Part shown: piece by piece, positions 7,610 to 13,562 of the stretch
Layout of the letters: each line of letters begins with the position of its first letter
Numbering within the stretch: the first letter of the stretch is position 1
Assembly: GCA_964550025.1 (NCBI GenBank)
Contig: CAZJYI010000234.1
Location: forward strand, 1 to 13,562
Length of the DNA: 13,562 bases
Direction of reading: 5' to 3'
Source of the DNA: CAZJYI01 sp964550025
Lineage (GTDB): Bacteria; Verrucomicrobiota; Kiritimatiellia; UBA8416; CAYOBW01
Program-made: the position numbers and the translations under genes
Notes under the pieces: model-generated
Database searches by the model: none
What the model was told of the DNA's origin: nothing
The model's input: only the letters and a program-made list of their open reading frames with translations

Positions 7610-7951
7610 GTGGCAATGAACTACAAGAACCAAGTTTGGATGACCACGCCGTGGGCACAGGATGACCCTGCGAAGCCCTGCCGCAACCCGATATCCCGCA
7701 AGACGGTTTCCGTGAACGGGGAGGTACATTCGGCGAGCATCAATATCTGTGGCCTGGGTCATTACGAACTGTGTATCAACGGGACGCGCTTGGGCGACCG
7801 TCAGCTTGAGCCCGCCTTTTCCGATTACACCAAGCGGGTCTACACCTCCACCTATGATATTGCCGGCCGGCCGGTCATCTGTAAGGACCAGAAGTTCATG
7901 TCCGGCAGATCCGCGACCATCAAACGCAACAAGATACCCCAACGGTACTAA
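7610..7951 (+). pseudogene. N-terminal fragment of a GH78 alpha-L-rhamnosidase
   Basis: The probable start is GTG 7610 (ATG 7616 is the alternative), after a purine-rich GGGGGAGAG site at 7592-7600. The segment contains the hallmark of the N-terminal beta-sandwich of bacterial alpha-L-rhamnosidases: RKTVSVNG, then GLGHYELCINGTRLGD, then LEPAFSDYTKRVYTSTYDI. Full enzymes of this family usually exceed 700 residues; here the similarity stops at about 7867 after roughly 85 residues. The 27 further in-frame residues (from RPVICKDQKF to the stop at 7951) do not resemble GH78 and may be the end of another gene. There is no signal peptide, which is common for intracellular GH78 enzymes. No catalytic domain is present, so the fragment is dead as an enzyme. 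The stop touches the ribosome binding site of the next sulfatase. Confidence 0.72.
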
Positions 7952-7965
7952 GGAGACATACAGCC

Positions 7966-9402
7966 ATGGATCGTAGAGAGTTCATCAGGACAAGCTCTGT
8001 CACGGCTGCCGCCCTGGCGGCCCAGGGCTATCATCCCCTTTTCGCCGCAGGCGCAGAGACGGCACCGGCCAAAGCGGCACCCCAGCGTCCAAACGTCATT
8101 CTCCTGTTCATTGATGATCTTGGCTACGGCGATACCGGCCCGTTCGGCTGCACGGATATTCCGACACCCAACATCGATCGACTTGCCCAAGAGGGAACGA
8201 CGCTTACGCAGGCCTATGTCACCAACCCGCCCTGCTGTCCCAGTCGCTGCAGCCTGATGATGGGTATGTACGCTCAGAATTTCGGCAAGTACGGGATGTC
8301 ACGAGGACTTCCTATCCCCGATGATAAGCCGACCATGGGCGAGTTCCTTCGCGACAACGGGTACGTCACCGGCCAGGTTGGCAAGTGGGATCTTGGTGAC
8401 AAGTTGCAGGGGCCGGCTTCGCGCGGATTTATGGAAGTCGCTGAGGATCCACCGAGAGTCAGTGATGGAGCCAAAACCGCGCGTTTCCTCTACAAGACGA
8501 AGGACGGCAAGACCGATTGGCTCACGAACTATGATGGTGACAAACTGGTCGAGTTCATGGACCGCCATCGTACCGAAGAAAAGCCGTTCTTCATGTATTG
8601 GTCTCCTCTGGCGGTGCATTCGCCTCACAAGAACGTGCCCGAACAGCTGGCTGCGCGCACCACTGCACCAAAGGACCGACGCCAGTTGGGGGGTGGCATC
8701 GTCTCTGTCGATGACCAGGTCGGCAAGATGCTGGCCTACCTCGACAAGCATAAGATGCGCGAGAATACCCTGATCATCTTCTCCAGCGACAACGGCGGTA
8801 ATCCTAAGGAAGGCAGTTACTCGACCCCATACCGCGGTGGCAAAGGAGAGGGAACCCAGCAGGTGGGCTGGACACTCAGCCCGACGATTATGTCGTGGCC
8901 GGGCAAGATCCCACAGGGCAAGCGATTCGATGAGCTATCCTGTACCCTTGATTTCTATTCCACCATTGCCGCGGCGGCCGGACTGCCGGCACCAAAGCAC
9001 CTGGACGGCGTTGACCTCGTTCCATACCTCAGCGGCAAGAAGCAGGGCGCGCCCCATGAGTATCTCTTCTGGTTAAACAACGACCCGGATGACGCCACAC
9101 GTCGTCACCTGGTTGCCGTTCGCTGGAAGCATTGGCGCCTGTACCGATACAAAGAGAAAGATCCCTGGCAACTGTTCAATCTCGCCAAGGACCCCGAAGA
9201 GAAGAATGACGTGGCTGCGAAGAACCCTGAGATCGTCAAGCAACTGGCTGCAGCACATGCAGAATGGAAGAAAGGCCATGCCCCCCCGCTCAAGCCCAGT
9301 ACCGTCAAAACCAAGAACCCCGTACCAACCGGTCACGGATGGTTCATCAGTGACGGCCGCGTGAAGTTGGAGCCTGTGGCTGGAAAACAGAGAAAGAGGT
9401 AG
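7966..9402 (+). CDS. Tat-exported S1 sulfatase
   Basis: 478 residues, ATG start with AGGAG 10 bases upstream. The N-terminus DRREFIRTSS followed by an Ala-rich stretch is a twin-arginine signal, so the protein is probably exported folded. The sulfatase core starts at RPNVILLFIDDLGYGD. Motifs: CCPSR (formylglycine candidate C90, R94), GKWDLGD (K140, D142 where His is usual), SSDNGG (D275, N276) and RGGKGEGTQQVGW, which replaces the more common EGG-RVP block. The ending LFNLAKDPEEKNDV is typical of S1 C-terminal subdomains, and the chain closes with a short basic tail (KQRKR). The length is normal for a single-domain sulfatase. The substrate cannot be read from sequence. Its upstream neighbour is a broken GH78 fragment, so its present promoter may be the displaced rhamnosidase promoter; a long non-coding stretch follows. 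Confidence 0.9.
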   Translation: MDRREFIRTSSVTAAALAAQGYHPLFAAGAETAPAKAAPQRPNVILLFIDDLGYGDTGPFGCTDIPTPNIDRLAQEGTTLTQAYVTNPPCCPSRCSLMMGMYAQNFGKYGMSRGLPIPDDKPTMGEFLRDNGYVTGQVGKWDLGDKLQGPASRGFMEVAEDPPRVSDGAKTARFLYKTKDGKTDWLTNYDGDKLVEFMDRHRTEEKPFFMYWSPLAVHSPHKNVPEQLAARTTAPKDRRQLGGGIVSVDDQVGKMLAYLDKHKMRENTLIIFSSDNGGNPKEGSYSTPYRGGKGEGTQQVGWTLSPTIMSWPGKIPQGKRFDELSCTLDFYSTIAAAAGLPAPKHLDGVDLVPYLSGKKQGAPHEYLFWLNNDPDDATRRHLVAVRWKHWRLYRYKEKDPWQLFNLAKDPEEKNDVAAKNPEIVKQLAAAHAEWKKGHAPPLKPSTVKTKNPVPTGHGWFISDGRVKLEPVAGKQRKR

Positions 9403-9452
9403 TCGAAAGATAAGAGGCGCTGTCGCGGTTTTGTGGGTGGTATGCATTTGGC

Positions 9453-9482
9453 GGCCACCACCGGGCTTGCCCCGGTGGGGCC
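9453..9482 (+). repeat. REP-like hairpin, copy 1
   Basis: CCACCGGG (9458-9465), a 5-base loop CTTGC, then CCCGGTGG (9471-9478). GGCC on both sides extends the stem with a single bulged A at 9457. Its reverse complement is identical over 21 bases to the copy at 9623-9643. There is no T-run, so it is not a typical intrinsic terminator. Confidence 0.7.
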
Positions 9483-9622
9483 ATGGTTTCTGCATGGAGG
9501 CGCGCATGCTGGCAAATCTGTGCCCTAACTGCGCGAGGATGGTGCGAAGCGCTTGTCTCGCTCAGTATGGGCGCAGAGCGGTTGGGGGCGATCACGTGCA
9601 TTGTGGAGTGCATCCTGATTCA

Positions 9623-9643
9623 CCACCGGGGCAAGCCCGGTGG
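9623..9643 (-). repeat. REP-like hairpin, copy 2 (inverted)
   Basis: CCACCGGG, loop GCAAG, CCCGGTGG. It lies in opposite orientation to copy 1, with about 140 bases between the two. The pair has the layout of a bacterial interspersed mosaic element, in which two REP units face each other between genes. Confidence 0.7.
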
Positions 9644-9711
9644 GGTCTCCAGAGACGTCGGTGACCCACAGAATTCACGAAAGAACCAGATAAGAAGGAA
9701 AAGGCGAAATA

Positions 9712-11388
9712 GTGATCAAACAACTGTTGGCAGCAGCAATTCTAGCTACGGTACCCACGGCAATGTTCGGGGAGAAAACCGCAGCCGGACCTCCTACGCC
9801 TAATATCATAATGTTCCTCATCGACGACCAGGATTTCGAGCAGCTCAGTGTCTATGGCGGCAAGACCTACACGCCTCACCTGGACCGGCTGGCCAAGGAA
9901 GGCATGACGTTCACCCAGGCCTACGTGAGCAGCACAGTCTGCACGCCGTCGCGCTATTCGTTCCTGACCGGCCGATATGCAGGCAACTCCTATCATCCTT
10001 CCTACCTTGAGGAGTGCCCCAAAGGTAGCCAGGGATTCGTCGCGTTCAATATGGGACTTGAAGACGACAACATGAACGTGGGCGCTGTACTGGCGGCGAA
10101 TGGCTATGCAACGGGATTCGTCGGCAAATATCATGTTCATGGTTCGGAAAATGCGCGCGCACACGGCGAAGCTCTACCCAGGAACGCAAAGGCGAGTGCT
10201 GAAGCGGCGGCTATCTGCAAGGCCAACGAATTGGCGTGTCGCGAAGCGCTCAAGAAGCGCGGCTTCACGTGGGCGAAGCACGTCTATTGGGGCAACCTGA
10301 ATGGCCCCTGGTCGCATCACAATCCGGACTGGACGATGGATGCCGCGATCGAGTTTGTCGAGACGCACAAGGACGGACCGTTCTATCTGCACTACTGCTC
10401 CACCTTGCTACACGGCCCATCCAAGTCCGGACGCGAGGCGATGGATCATCCGGGAAGCACCGGACAAGGGCCTGTGGAGCCCAGTGCCGAAACGCTTGAT
10501 CGCCGCAAAGAGCTACTGGCGCTGATGAAGCGTAAGGGCATTGTCCGTGACAGGGCGGGCGAGACGTGGATCGACTCGGCCCTCGGCAGGTTGATGGCGA
10601 AGCTGAAGGAACTCGGCATCGACAAGAACACCTTGGTCGTCTTCGCTCCCGATCACGGTAGCAGGAATAAGGGTTCGGTGTATGGCTATAACGGCACTCG
10701 GATACCCATGATCATGCGTTGGCCCGCCCAGATCCCCGCCGGCAGCACATGCAACCTGATGGTGCAGAACATCGACCTCGTCCCGACCTTCTTAGACGTG
10801 ACCAAAGCCAACGTTCCTGAGGCGTACAGGATGGACGGCATGAGCCTAAGGCCTCTGCTAAGCACGGGCAAAAGCGATAACTGGCGTGATCATCTGTATT
10901 TTGAAATGGGATGTTCCAGGGCCGTGATGACGAAGGACTGGAAGTACATAGCTACCAGGTATACAGACGACCGCATAGCAGAGATCAAAAAGGCAACGCC
11001 TCGGAACTTGCCCAAACTGATGTCTCCTTTAGGCAGATTGGGCATAGGAGTGCGCGGAAGTGATCATCCAGGCTTCTGGAATGAGGATCAGCTCTATTAC
11101 ATTAGCAATGATCCACGTGAGCAGAGGAACCTGGCAGATAGCCCGGAGTACAATGATCAGCTAAGCGATCTGCGGCTGATCCTGACAGAGAAGCTCAAAG
11201 GTTCAGACAGACCATTTGGCGAGTTCATTCCAGGCGGGAACGCCACAGAACCGGGTCAGGTTGATGATCAGTTTGCAGTTGTCCGAAAGATAAAGACTGA
11301 GGGGAAATCTGTTATCCTCCCGCCGGAACTGGGTGGGCGAAACACAGACGATAAGAAGAGAAGAAGACAGCGACCCAGGAAAGAGTAG
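9712..11388 (+). CDS. Secreted S1 sulfatase with DHG metal motif
   Basis: 558 residues from GTG 9712, with an AAGGCG-type site just upstream. A Sec signal peptide (MIKQLLAAAILATVPTAMFG) precedes TPNIIMFLIDDQDF. Motifs: CTPSR (formylglycine Cys C77, R81), VGKYHVHG (K139, H141, with Tyr in place of Trp), and APDHGS (D314, H315) where most S1 enzymes have DNG. YNGTRIPMIMRWP takes the place of EGG-RVP. From about residue 140 an insertion rich in Ala and charged residues precedes KHVYWGNLNGPWSHHNPDW. The C-terminus carries the usual YYISNDPREQRNLADSP block, then an unusual extension ending in a basic stretch (KKRRRQRPRKE). The protein is longer than single-domain relatives because of that extension. 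The preceding intergenic REP-like pair suggests it may form a separate transcription unit from the gene before. Confidence 0.88.
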   Translation: MIKQLLAAAILATVPTAMFGEKTAAGPPTPNIIMFLIDDQDFEQLSVYGGKTYTPHLDRLAKEGMTFTQAYVSSTVCTPSRYSFLTGRYAGNSYHPSYLEECPKGSQGFVAFNMGLEDDNMNVGAVLAANGYATGFVGKYHVHGSENARAHGEALPRNAKASAEAAAICKANELACREALKKRGFTWAKHVYWGNLNGPWSHHNPDWTMDAAIEFVETHKDGPFYLHYCSTLLHGPSKSGREAMDHPGSTGQGPVEPSAETLDRRKELLALMKRKGIVRDRAGETWIDSALGRLMAKLKELGIDKNTLVVFAPDHGSRNKGSVYGYNGTRIPMIMRWPAQIPAGSTCNLMVQNIDLVPTFLDVTKANVPEAYRMDGMSLRPLLSTGKSDNWRDHLYFEMGCSRAVMTKDWKYIATRYTDDRIAEIKKATPRNLPKLMSPLGRLGIGVRGSDHPGFWNEDQLYYISNDPREQRNLADSPEYNDQLSDLRLILTEKLKGSDRPFGEFIPGGNATEPGQVDDQFAVVRKIKTEGKSVILPPELGGRNTDDKKRRRQRPRKE

Positions 11389-11482
11389 GAAGCGGAATTG
11401 ATTGGGGCACAATACTCCATGTGGGCAATCGAAGTGCTGTGTCCCCCGGTAGCACGACGCAATGAGGAATAGAGGAAACAGT
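11389..11482. other. Short intergenic spacer
   Basis: 94 bases between two sulfatases with no convincing promoter or terminator. It ends with AGAGGA (11471-11476), the ribosome binding site that supports GTG 11483 as the next start. Confidence 0.4.
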
Positions 11483-11485
11483 GTG
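11471..11485 (+). promoter_or_regulatory. Ribosome binding site that favours the GTG 11483 start
   Basis: AGAGGA is followed after 6 bases by GTG 11483. The in-frame ATG at 11462 has no purine-rich site before it (GGTAGCACGACGC precedes it), so the GTG is the better start. Confidence 0.55.
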
Positions 11486-12940
11486 AGACCAGAGCGACAG
11501 AGATTCTTCCTCTCGGCAATCGTTGGGATCGGACTGGCGTGTTCCGCGGATGCAGTGTCTGCCGCGGCGGACAGGGCCGAAAGACCGAACTTTGTGATTG
11601 TGCTGGCGGATGATGTCAGCTGGTCGAGTTTTGGTTGCGTTGATGCGGGGTTGTATACACGCACGCCGAATATCGACAGGCTCGCTACCCAGGGGATCCG
11701 CTTTGAGAACTTCTCATGCGCCGCGGCAACATGTGCTCCTGTGCGACATGAGCTCTATACCGGACTGTTGCCTCCGAGCAGTGGTGTTTATGGCAACGGC
11801 TATAAACCCGCCGGAGAATTTAAGAACATCGTCAATTATCTGGGAGAGCTGGGGTACAACGTCGGCCTGACGGGGAAGTTGCATTTCAAGGCCCCGACAG
11901 CGTTTCAGAAAGTCCCCGGCTTCGACAGCAATGGTAATGCAGATGCTCCTACCTGGGAGATGAGCGGGGTAAAGGGCTTTATCGAAGCATCCCAGACCGA
12001 GGACAAACCGTTCTGCATGGTGATCGCTTCAGTCCATGCGCACCACCCGTGGACGGTTGGCGATGAGGGAAACTTCCCCTTGGATGAGATCGTTCTGCCG
12101 CCTCATATGGTGGATAGCCCTGCGACACGCCAGGCCCTGGCAAAGCACGCAGCGGAAGTTGAGGATCTGGATAACCAGGTTGGCGCGACCATGCAACTGC
12201 TTGACGATATGAAGCTGGCAGAAAGCACCGTACTGATCTTTCTGAGTGAACAGGGGACAGCTCTGCCGAAAGGTAAATGGTCGATCTATGACTACGGGAC
12301 CAGGGCGCTGTGCCTGGTGCGTTGGCCTGGGAAGATCAAGGAAGGTGGCGTTACAGACGCGGTTGCCATGTACTGTGATATTGTTCCTACTCTGGTCGAT
12401 ATCGCCGGAGGAAAGGCCCCCGCGACGGACGGCAGAAGTCTATTCTCTGTGCTGAAAGGAGAGACCTCTGATCATCGTGAACACGCCTACCTGGTTCATC
12501 AGTCTTCCGGCTATACGCAAAGGGCCATCCGCAACAAAGAATTCAAGCTCATCTGGAGCCCTGAGCAGGAGAACGACTATTACGTTGGCACGATTATGGA
12601 CCCCAAGAGTCCGAAGTTCTTTGCCGGGGTATGGCAAGAATGGGTGGAGAAAGCCAAGACGGATCCTGCTGCTCAAGCAAAAATCGACCGTGTTGTGAAG
12701 CACCCGGAGTTTGAACTCTACAATATCAAGAATGATCCGTGGGAGTTGGATAACCTCGCCAACAACCCTGAATACGCTCAGAAAGTCAGAGAGATGCACG
12801 CCCAGCTTAAGTCCGATATGAAGAAGTTGAACGATTCCTTCTCAACGGCAGATCCCAAGAAGGGTAAGCAGGAAAGAAGGAAACAAGAGGGACAAATGGG
12901 AAGAGAGAACAGAAAGAGAGCAAGGAATCGGAAGAAATAG
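11483..12940 (+). CDS. Secreted S1 sulfatase with CAPVR and SEQG motifs
   Basis: 485 residues from GTG 11483 (492 if the ATG at 11462 is used). A Sec signal peptide (FFLSAIVGIGLACSADAVSA) is followed by RPNFVIVLADDVSW. The formylglycine motif is CAPVR (C84, R88), with Val in place of Ser. Then come TGKLHFKAP (K132, H134, with Leu for Trp) and LSEQGTALPKGKWSIYD, where Glu256-Gln257 occupy the place of the usual Asp-Asn metal ligands. This SEQG...GKW-YD pattern is one that I recall from the S1 group around sulfamidase-like S1_8 enzymes; the assignment is tentative. RWPGKIKEGGVTDA and the ELYNIKNDPWELDNLA block complete the fold. The last 30 residues are strongly basic and hydrophilic (KKGKQERRKQ through RKRARNRKK). 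Last gene of the sulfatase run; no clear terminator follows. Confidence 0.88.
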   Translation: MRPERQRFFLSAIVGIGLACSADAVSAAADRAERPNFVIVLADDVSWSSFGCVDAGLYTRTPNIDRLATQGIRFENFSCAAATCAPVRHELYTGLLPPSSGVYGNGYKPAGEFKNIVNYLGELGYNVGLTGKLHFKAPTAFQKVPGFDSNGNADAPTWEMSGVKGFIEASQTEDKPFCMVIASVHAHHPWTVGDEGNFPLDEIVLPPHMVDSPATRQALAKHAAEVEDLDNQVGATMQLLDDMKLAESTVLIFLSEQGTALPKGKWSIYDYGTRALCLVRWPGKIKEGGVTDAVAMYCDIVPTLVDIAGGKAPATDGRSLFSVLKGETSDHREHAYLVHQSSGYTQRAIRNKEFKLIWSPEQENDYYVGTIMDPKSPKFFAGVWQEWVEKAKTDPAAQAKIDRVVKHPEFELYNIKNDPWELDNLANNPEYAQKVREMHAQLKSDMKKLNDSFSTADPKKGKQERRKQEGQMGRENRKRARNRKK

Positions 12941-13160
12941 CTGACTCAACACCGGGATTCGATGGCCAACAGGTCCGGACCACAACGTCTGTTAGGGCGC
13001 ACCGGCGGTACCGACTCGTGCGTGACAACCCCGTATACCGCGCCCTCGCCCGGGGTCGACGGGCCGCACAAAATCTGCGCGTTTCGTAGGCTTGTTTCCT
13101 GGTGGGCTCGCGCGTCACACGAATGGGCCAGGCGACACGCGTACGAAAGGCCTCTGTGAC
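12941..13160. other. Unassigned stretch between sulfatase and LamG fragment
   Basis: 220 bases with open frames on both strands but no motif that I recognise. It is not LamG sequence in any frame I checked. It may be foreign DNA joined to the broken LamG gene, or degraded gene remains. Confidence 0.4.
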
Positions 13161-13304
13161 CGACGAATCCGTAGCGGTCGTTCCCGCCCCATCATCGAGT
13201 TTCCAGTGGCCGATCAGACCGGCGCTGGCTGGCACGGCACCGAAGCACGAAATCGCCAACGCGACCACCGTTACTCTCCAAATATTCCGAAGCTGCCTTG
13301 CCAT
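13161..13304 (-). pseudogene. 5' fragment of a secreted LamG-domain protein gene
   Basis: ATG at 13304 (- strand) with a perfect AGGAGG 8 bases upstream (13313-13318). The 48 recognisable residues are a Sec signal peptide (VTVVALAISCFGAVPASA) and the typical opening of a LamG/concanavalin-like domain, GLIGHWKLDDGAGTTATDSS. After that the frame remains open to 12807 but turns Arg-rich (TRVAWPIRVTREPTRKQAYE) and loses any likeness to LamG, and it overlaps the end of the sulfatase gene. Shifting the frame at the break gives DSSGHRGL, closer to a LamG continuation, but the match fades within a few residues. The gene is therefore broken by a rearrangement, with or without a frameshift. Proteins of this kind often end in a PEP-CTERM sorting signal, which is not present here. 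Confidence 0.65.
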
Positions 13305-13562
13305 GATGCTGTCCTCCTGGGGTGCCTGCTACCGATAAATACGCCCATTTATATATATGATCCCACCTCCATCGCATGAACGCATAGCACCTTATGTCGC
13401 CACCCTAAGAACCCTGCCGTGCCACCCCTAAGAGGCCCTTCAGTAATCCCTGAGGGCCGGCCTGAAGTGGTCGCGTTCTTCTTGCCGATGGCACGTTCTG
13501 CTCGCTTTGCGGGCGCCGCCGCGAAAATGCGGTAGTGTGACCGGTTTGAAAATGCGCGGGGC
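13305..13562 (-). promoter_or_regulatory. Upstream region of the LamG fragment with putative promoter
   Basis: On the - strand TTCATG (13380-13375) and TATATA (13357-13352) are 17 bases apart and would start a transcript about 40 bases before ATG 13304. Further right are two short direct repeats: GCCACCCTAAGA (13399-13410) with GCCACCCCTAAGAG (13421-13434), and GAAAATGCG at 13523 and 13548. No gene is visible from 13320 to the window end. Confidence 0.3.

Larger units (their letters stand above)
9403..9711. other. Intergenic region with two inverted REP-like hairpins
   Basis: 309 bases between two sulfatases. No convincing gene: the open frames lack recognisable motifs. The two hairpins listed separately account for its edges. 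The 140 bases between them show no pattern that I recognise. A purine-rich ribosome binding region (AAGGAAAAGGCG) ends it just before GTG 9712. Confidence 0.6.

Noticed and set aside
6606..7658. A 350-residue open frame on the - strand
   Set aside because: Only the part from 7391 to about 7161 looks like protein (the regulator fragment). The rest is antisense to the sulfatase or lies upstream of the real start, and it is open because of the high GC content.
9483..9803. 106-residue + strand open frame between two sulfatases
   Set aside because: It crosses a REP-like hairpin and overlaps the next gene's signal peptide. Its composition is random-looking and there is no ribosome binding site.
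11404..11446. Possible hairpin GGGGCACA...TGTGTCCCC as a terminator
   Set aside because: The stem needs a bulge, the loop is about 26 bases and no T-run follows, so it was not called.
12962..13159. 65-residue + strand open frame after the last sulfatase
   Set aside because: No ribosome binding site, no recognisable motif, and it lies antisense to the unassigned stretch behind the LamG break.
13399..13434. Start of a CRISPR-like array from GCCACCC(C)TAAGA repeats
   Set aside because: There are only two imperfect short copies with a 22-base period, no spacer structure and no cas genes.
1..13562. Transposase, integrase or phage genes that could explain the broken genes
   Set aside because: I found no mobile-element protein on either strand; rearrangement or assembly joining is left as the explanation.

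Overview
The window is a run of sulfatase genes, all on the + strand, interrupted by broken fragments of other carbohydrate-utilisation genes. Six type I (S1, formylglycine-dependent) sulfatase units can be read. Four are apparently intact single genes or domains with the full set of motifs, one is the C-terminal half of a fusion that starts before the window, and one is cut off half way. Sulfatase expansion, LamG domains fused to a sulfatase, DSDGDG-type calcium-binding linkers followed by a 'GRLYSLQW...GW...FYRLQV' C-terminal module, Sec and Tat export signals, and an AraC/XylR-type regulator next to a GH78 rhamnosidase together suggest a polysaccharide-degrading member of the PVC group. Kiritimatiellota is the most likely phylum, with Verrucomicrobiota, Lentisphaerota or Planctomycetota as alternatives. 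This is inferred from architecture only; there is no rRNA or other phylogenetic marker.

Layout: 3-2330, C-terminal part of a sialate-O-acetylesterase-like (SGNH) domain fused in frame to a sulfatase. 2338-6105, a 1255-residue secreted sulfatase carrying LamG, two similar jelly-roll-like domains, a third beta-rich domain, two calcium-binding linkers and a C-terminal tail module. 6106-6383, intergenic with a repeat-like stretch. 6384-7145, a truncated sulfatase with an atypical CRPSL active-site motif. About 7161-7867, a displaced segment holding the 5' ends of two divergent genes (AraC/XylR-type regulator leftward, GH78 alpha-L-rhamnosidase rightward) and their shared promoter region, with both genes cut off. 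7966-9402, Tat-exported sulfatase. 9403-9711, intergenic with two inverted copies of a REP-like hairpin. 9712-11388 and 11483-12940, two more Sec-exported sulfatases. 12941-13562, mostly non-coding, with the 5' fragment of a LamG-protein gene on the - strand.

Functionally, the intact enzymes would act outside the cytoplasm, removing sulfate esters (and, in the fusion, acetyl esters) from a sulfated and possibly rhamnose-containing polysaccharide. The GH78 and regulator fragments hint that the locus once had a wider catabolic role or received pieces of another such locus. The six sulfatases differ strongly from one another at the usual GKWH and DNG signatures, so they look like different subfamilies with different substrate positions rather than recent duplicates. 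No formylglycine-generating enzyme, anaerobic sulfatase maturase, SusC/SusD pair, transporter or intact glycoside hydrolase lies in the window.

Most notable for follow-up: the esterase-sulfatase fusion, the duplicated jelly-roll architecture of the large sulfatase, the non-canonical active-site motifs, the ~0.7 kb segment with two beheaded divergent genes, and the inverted REP-like pair.
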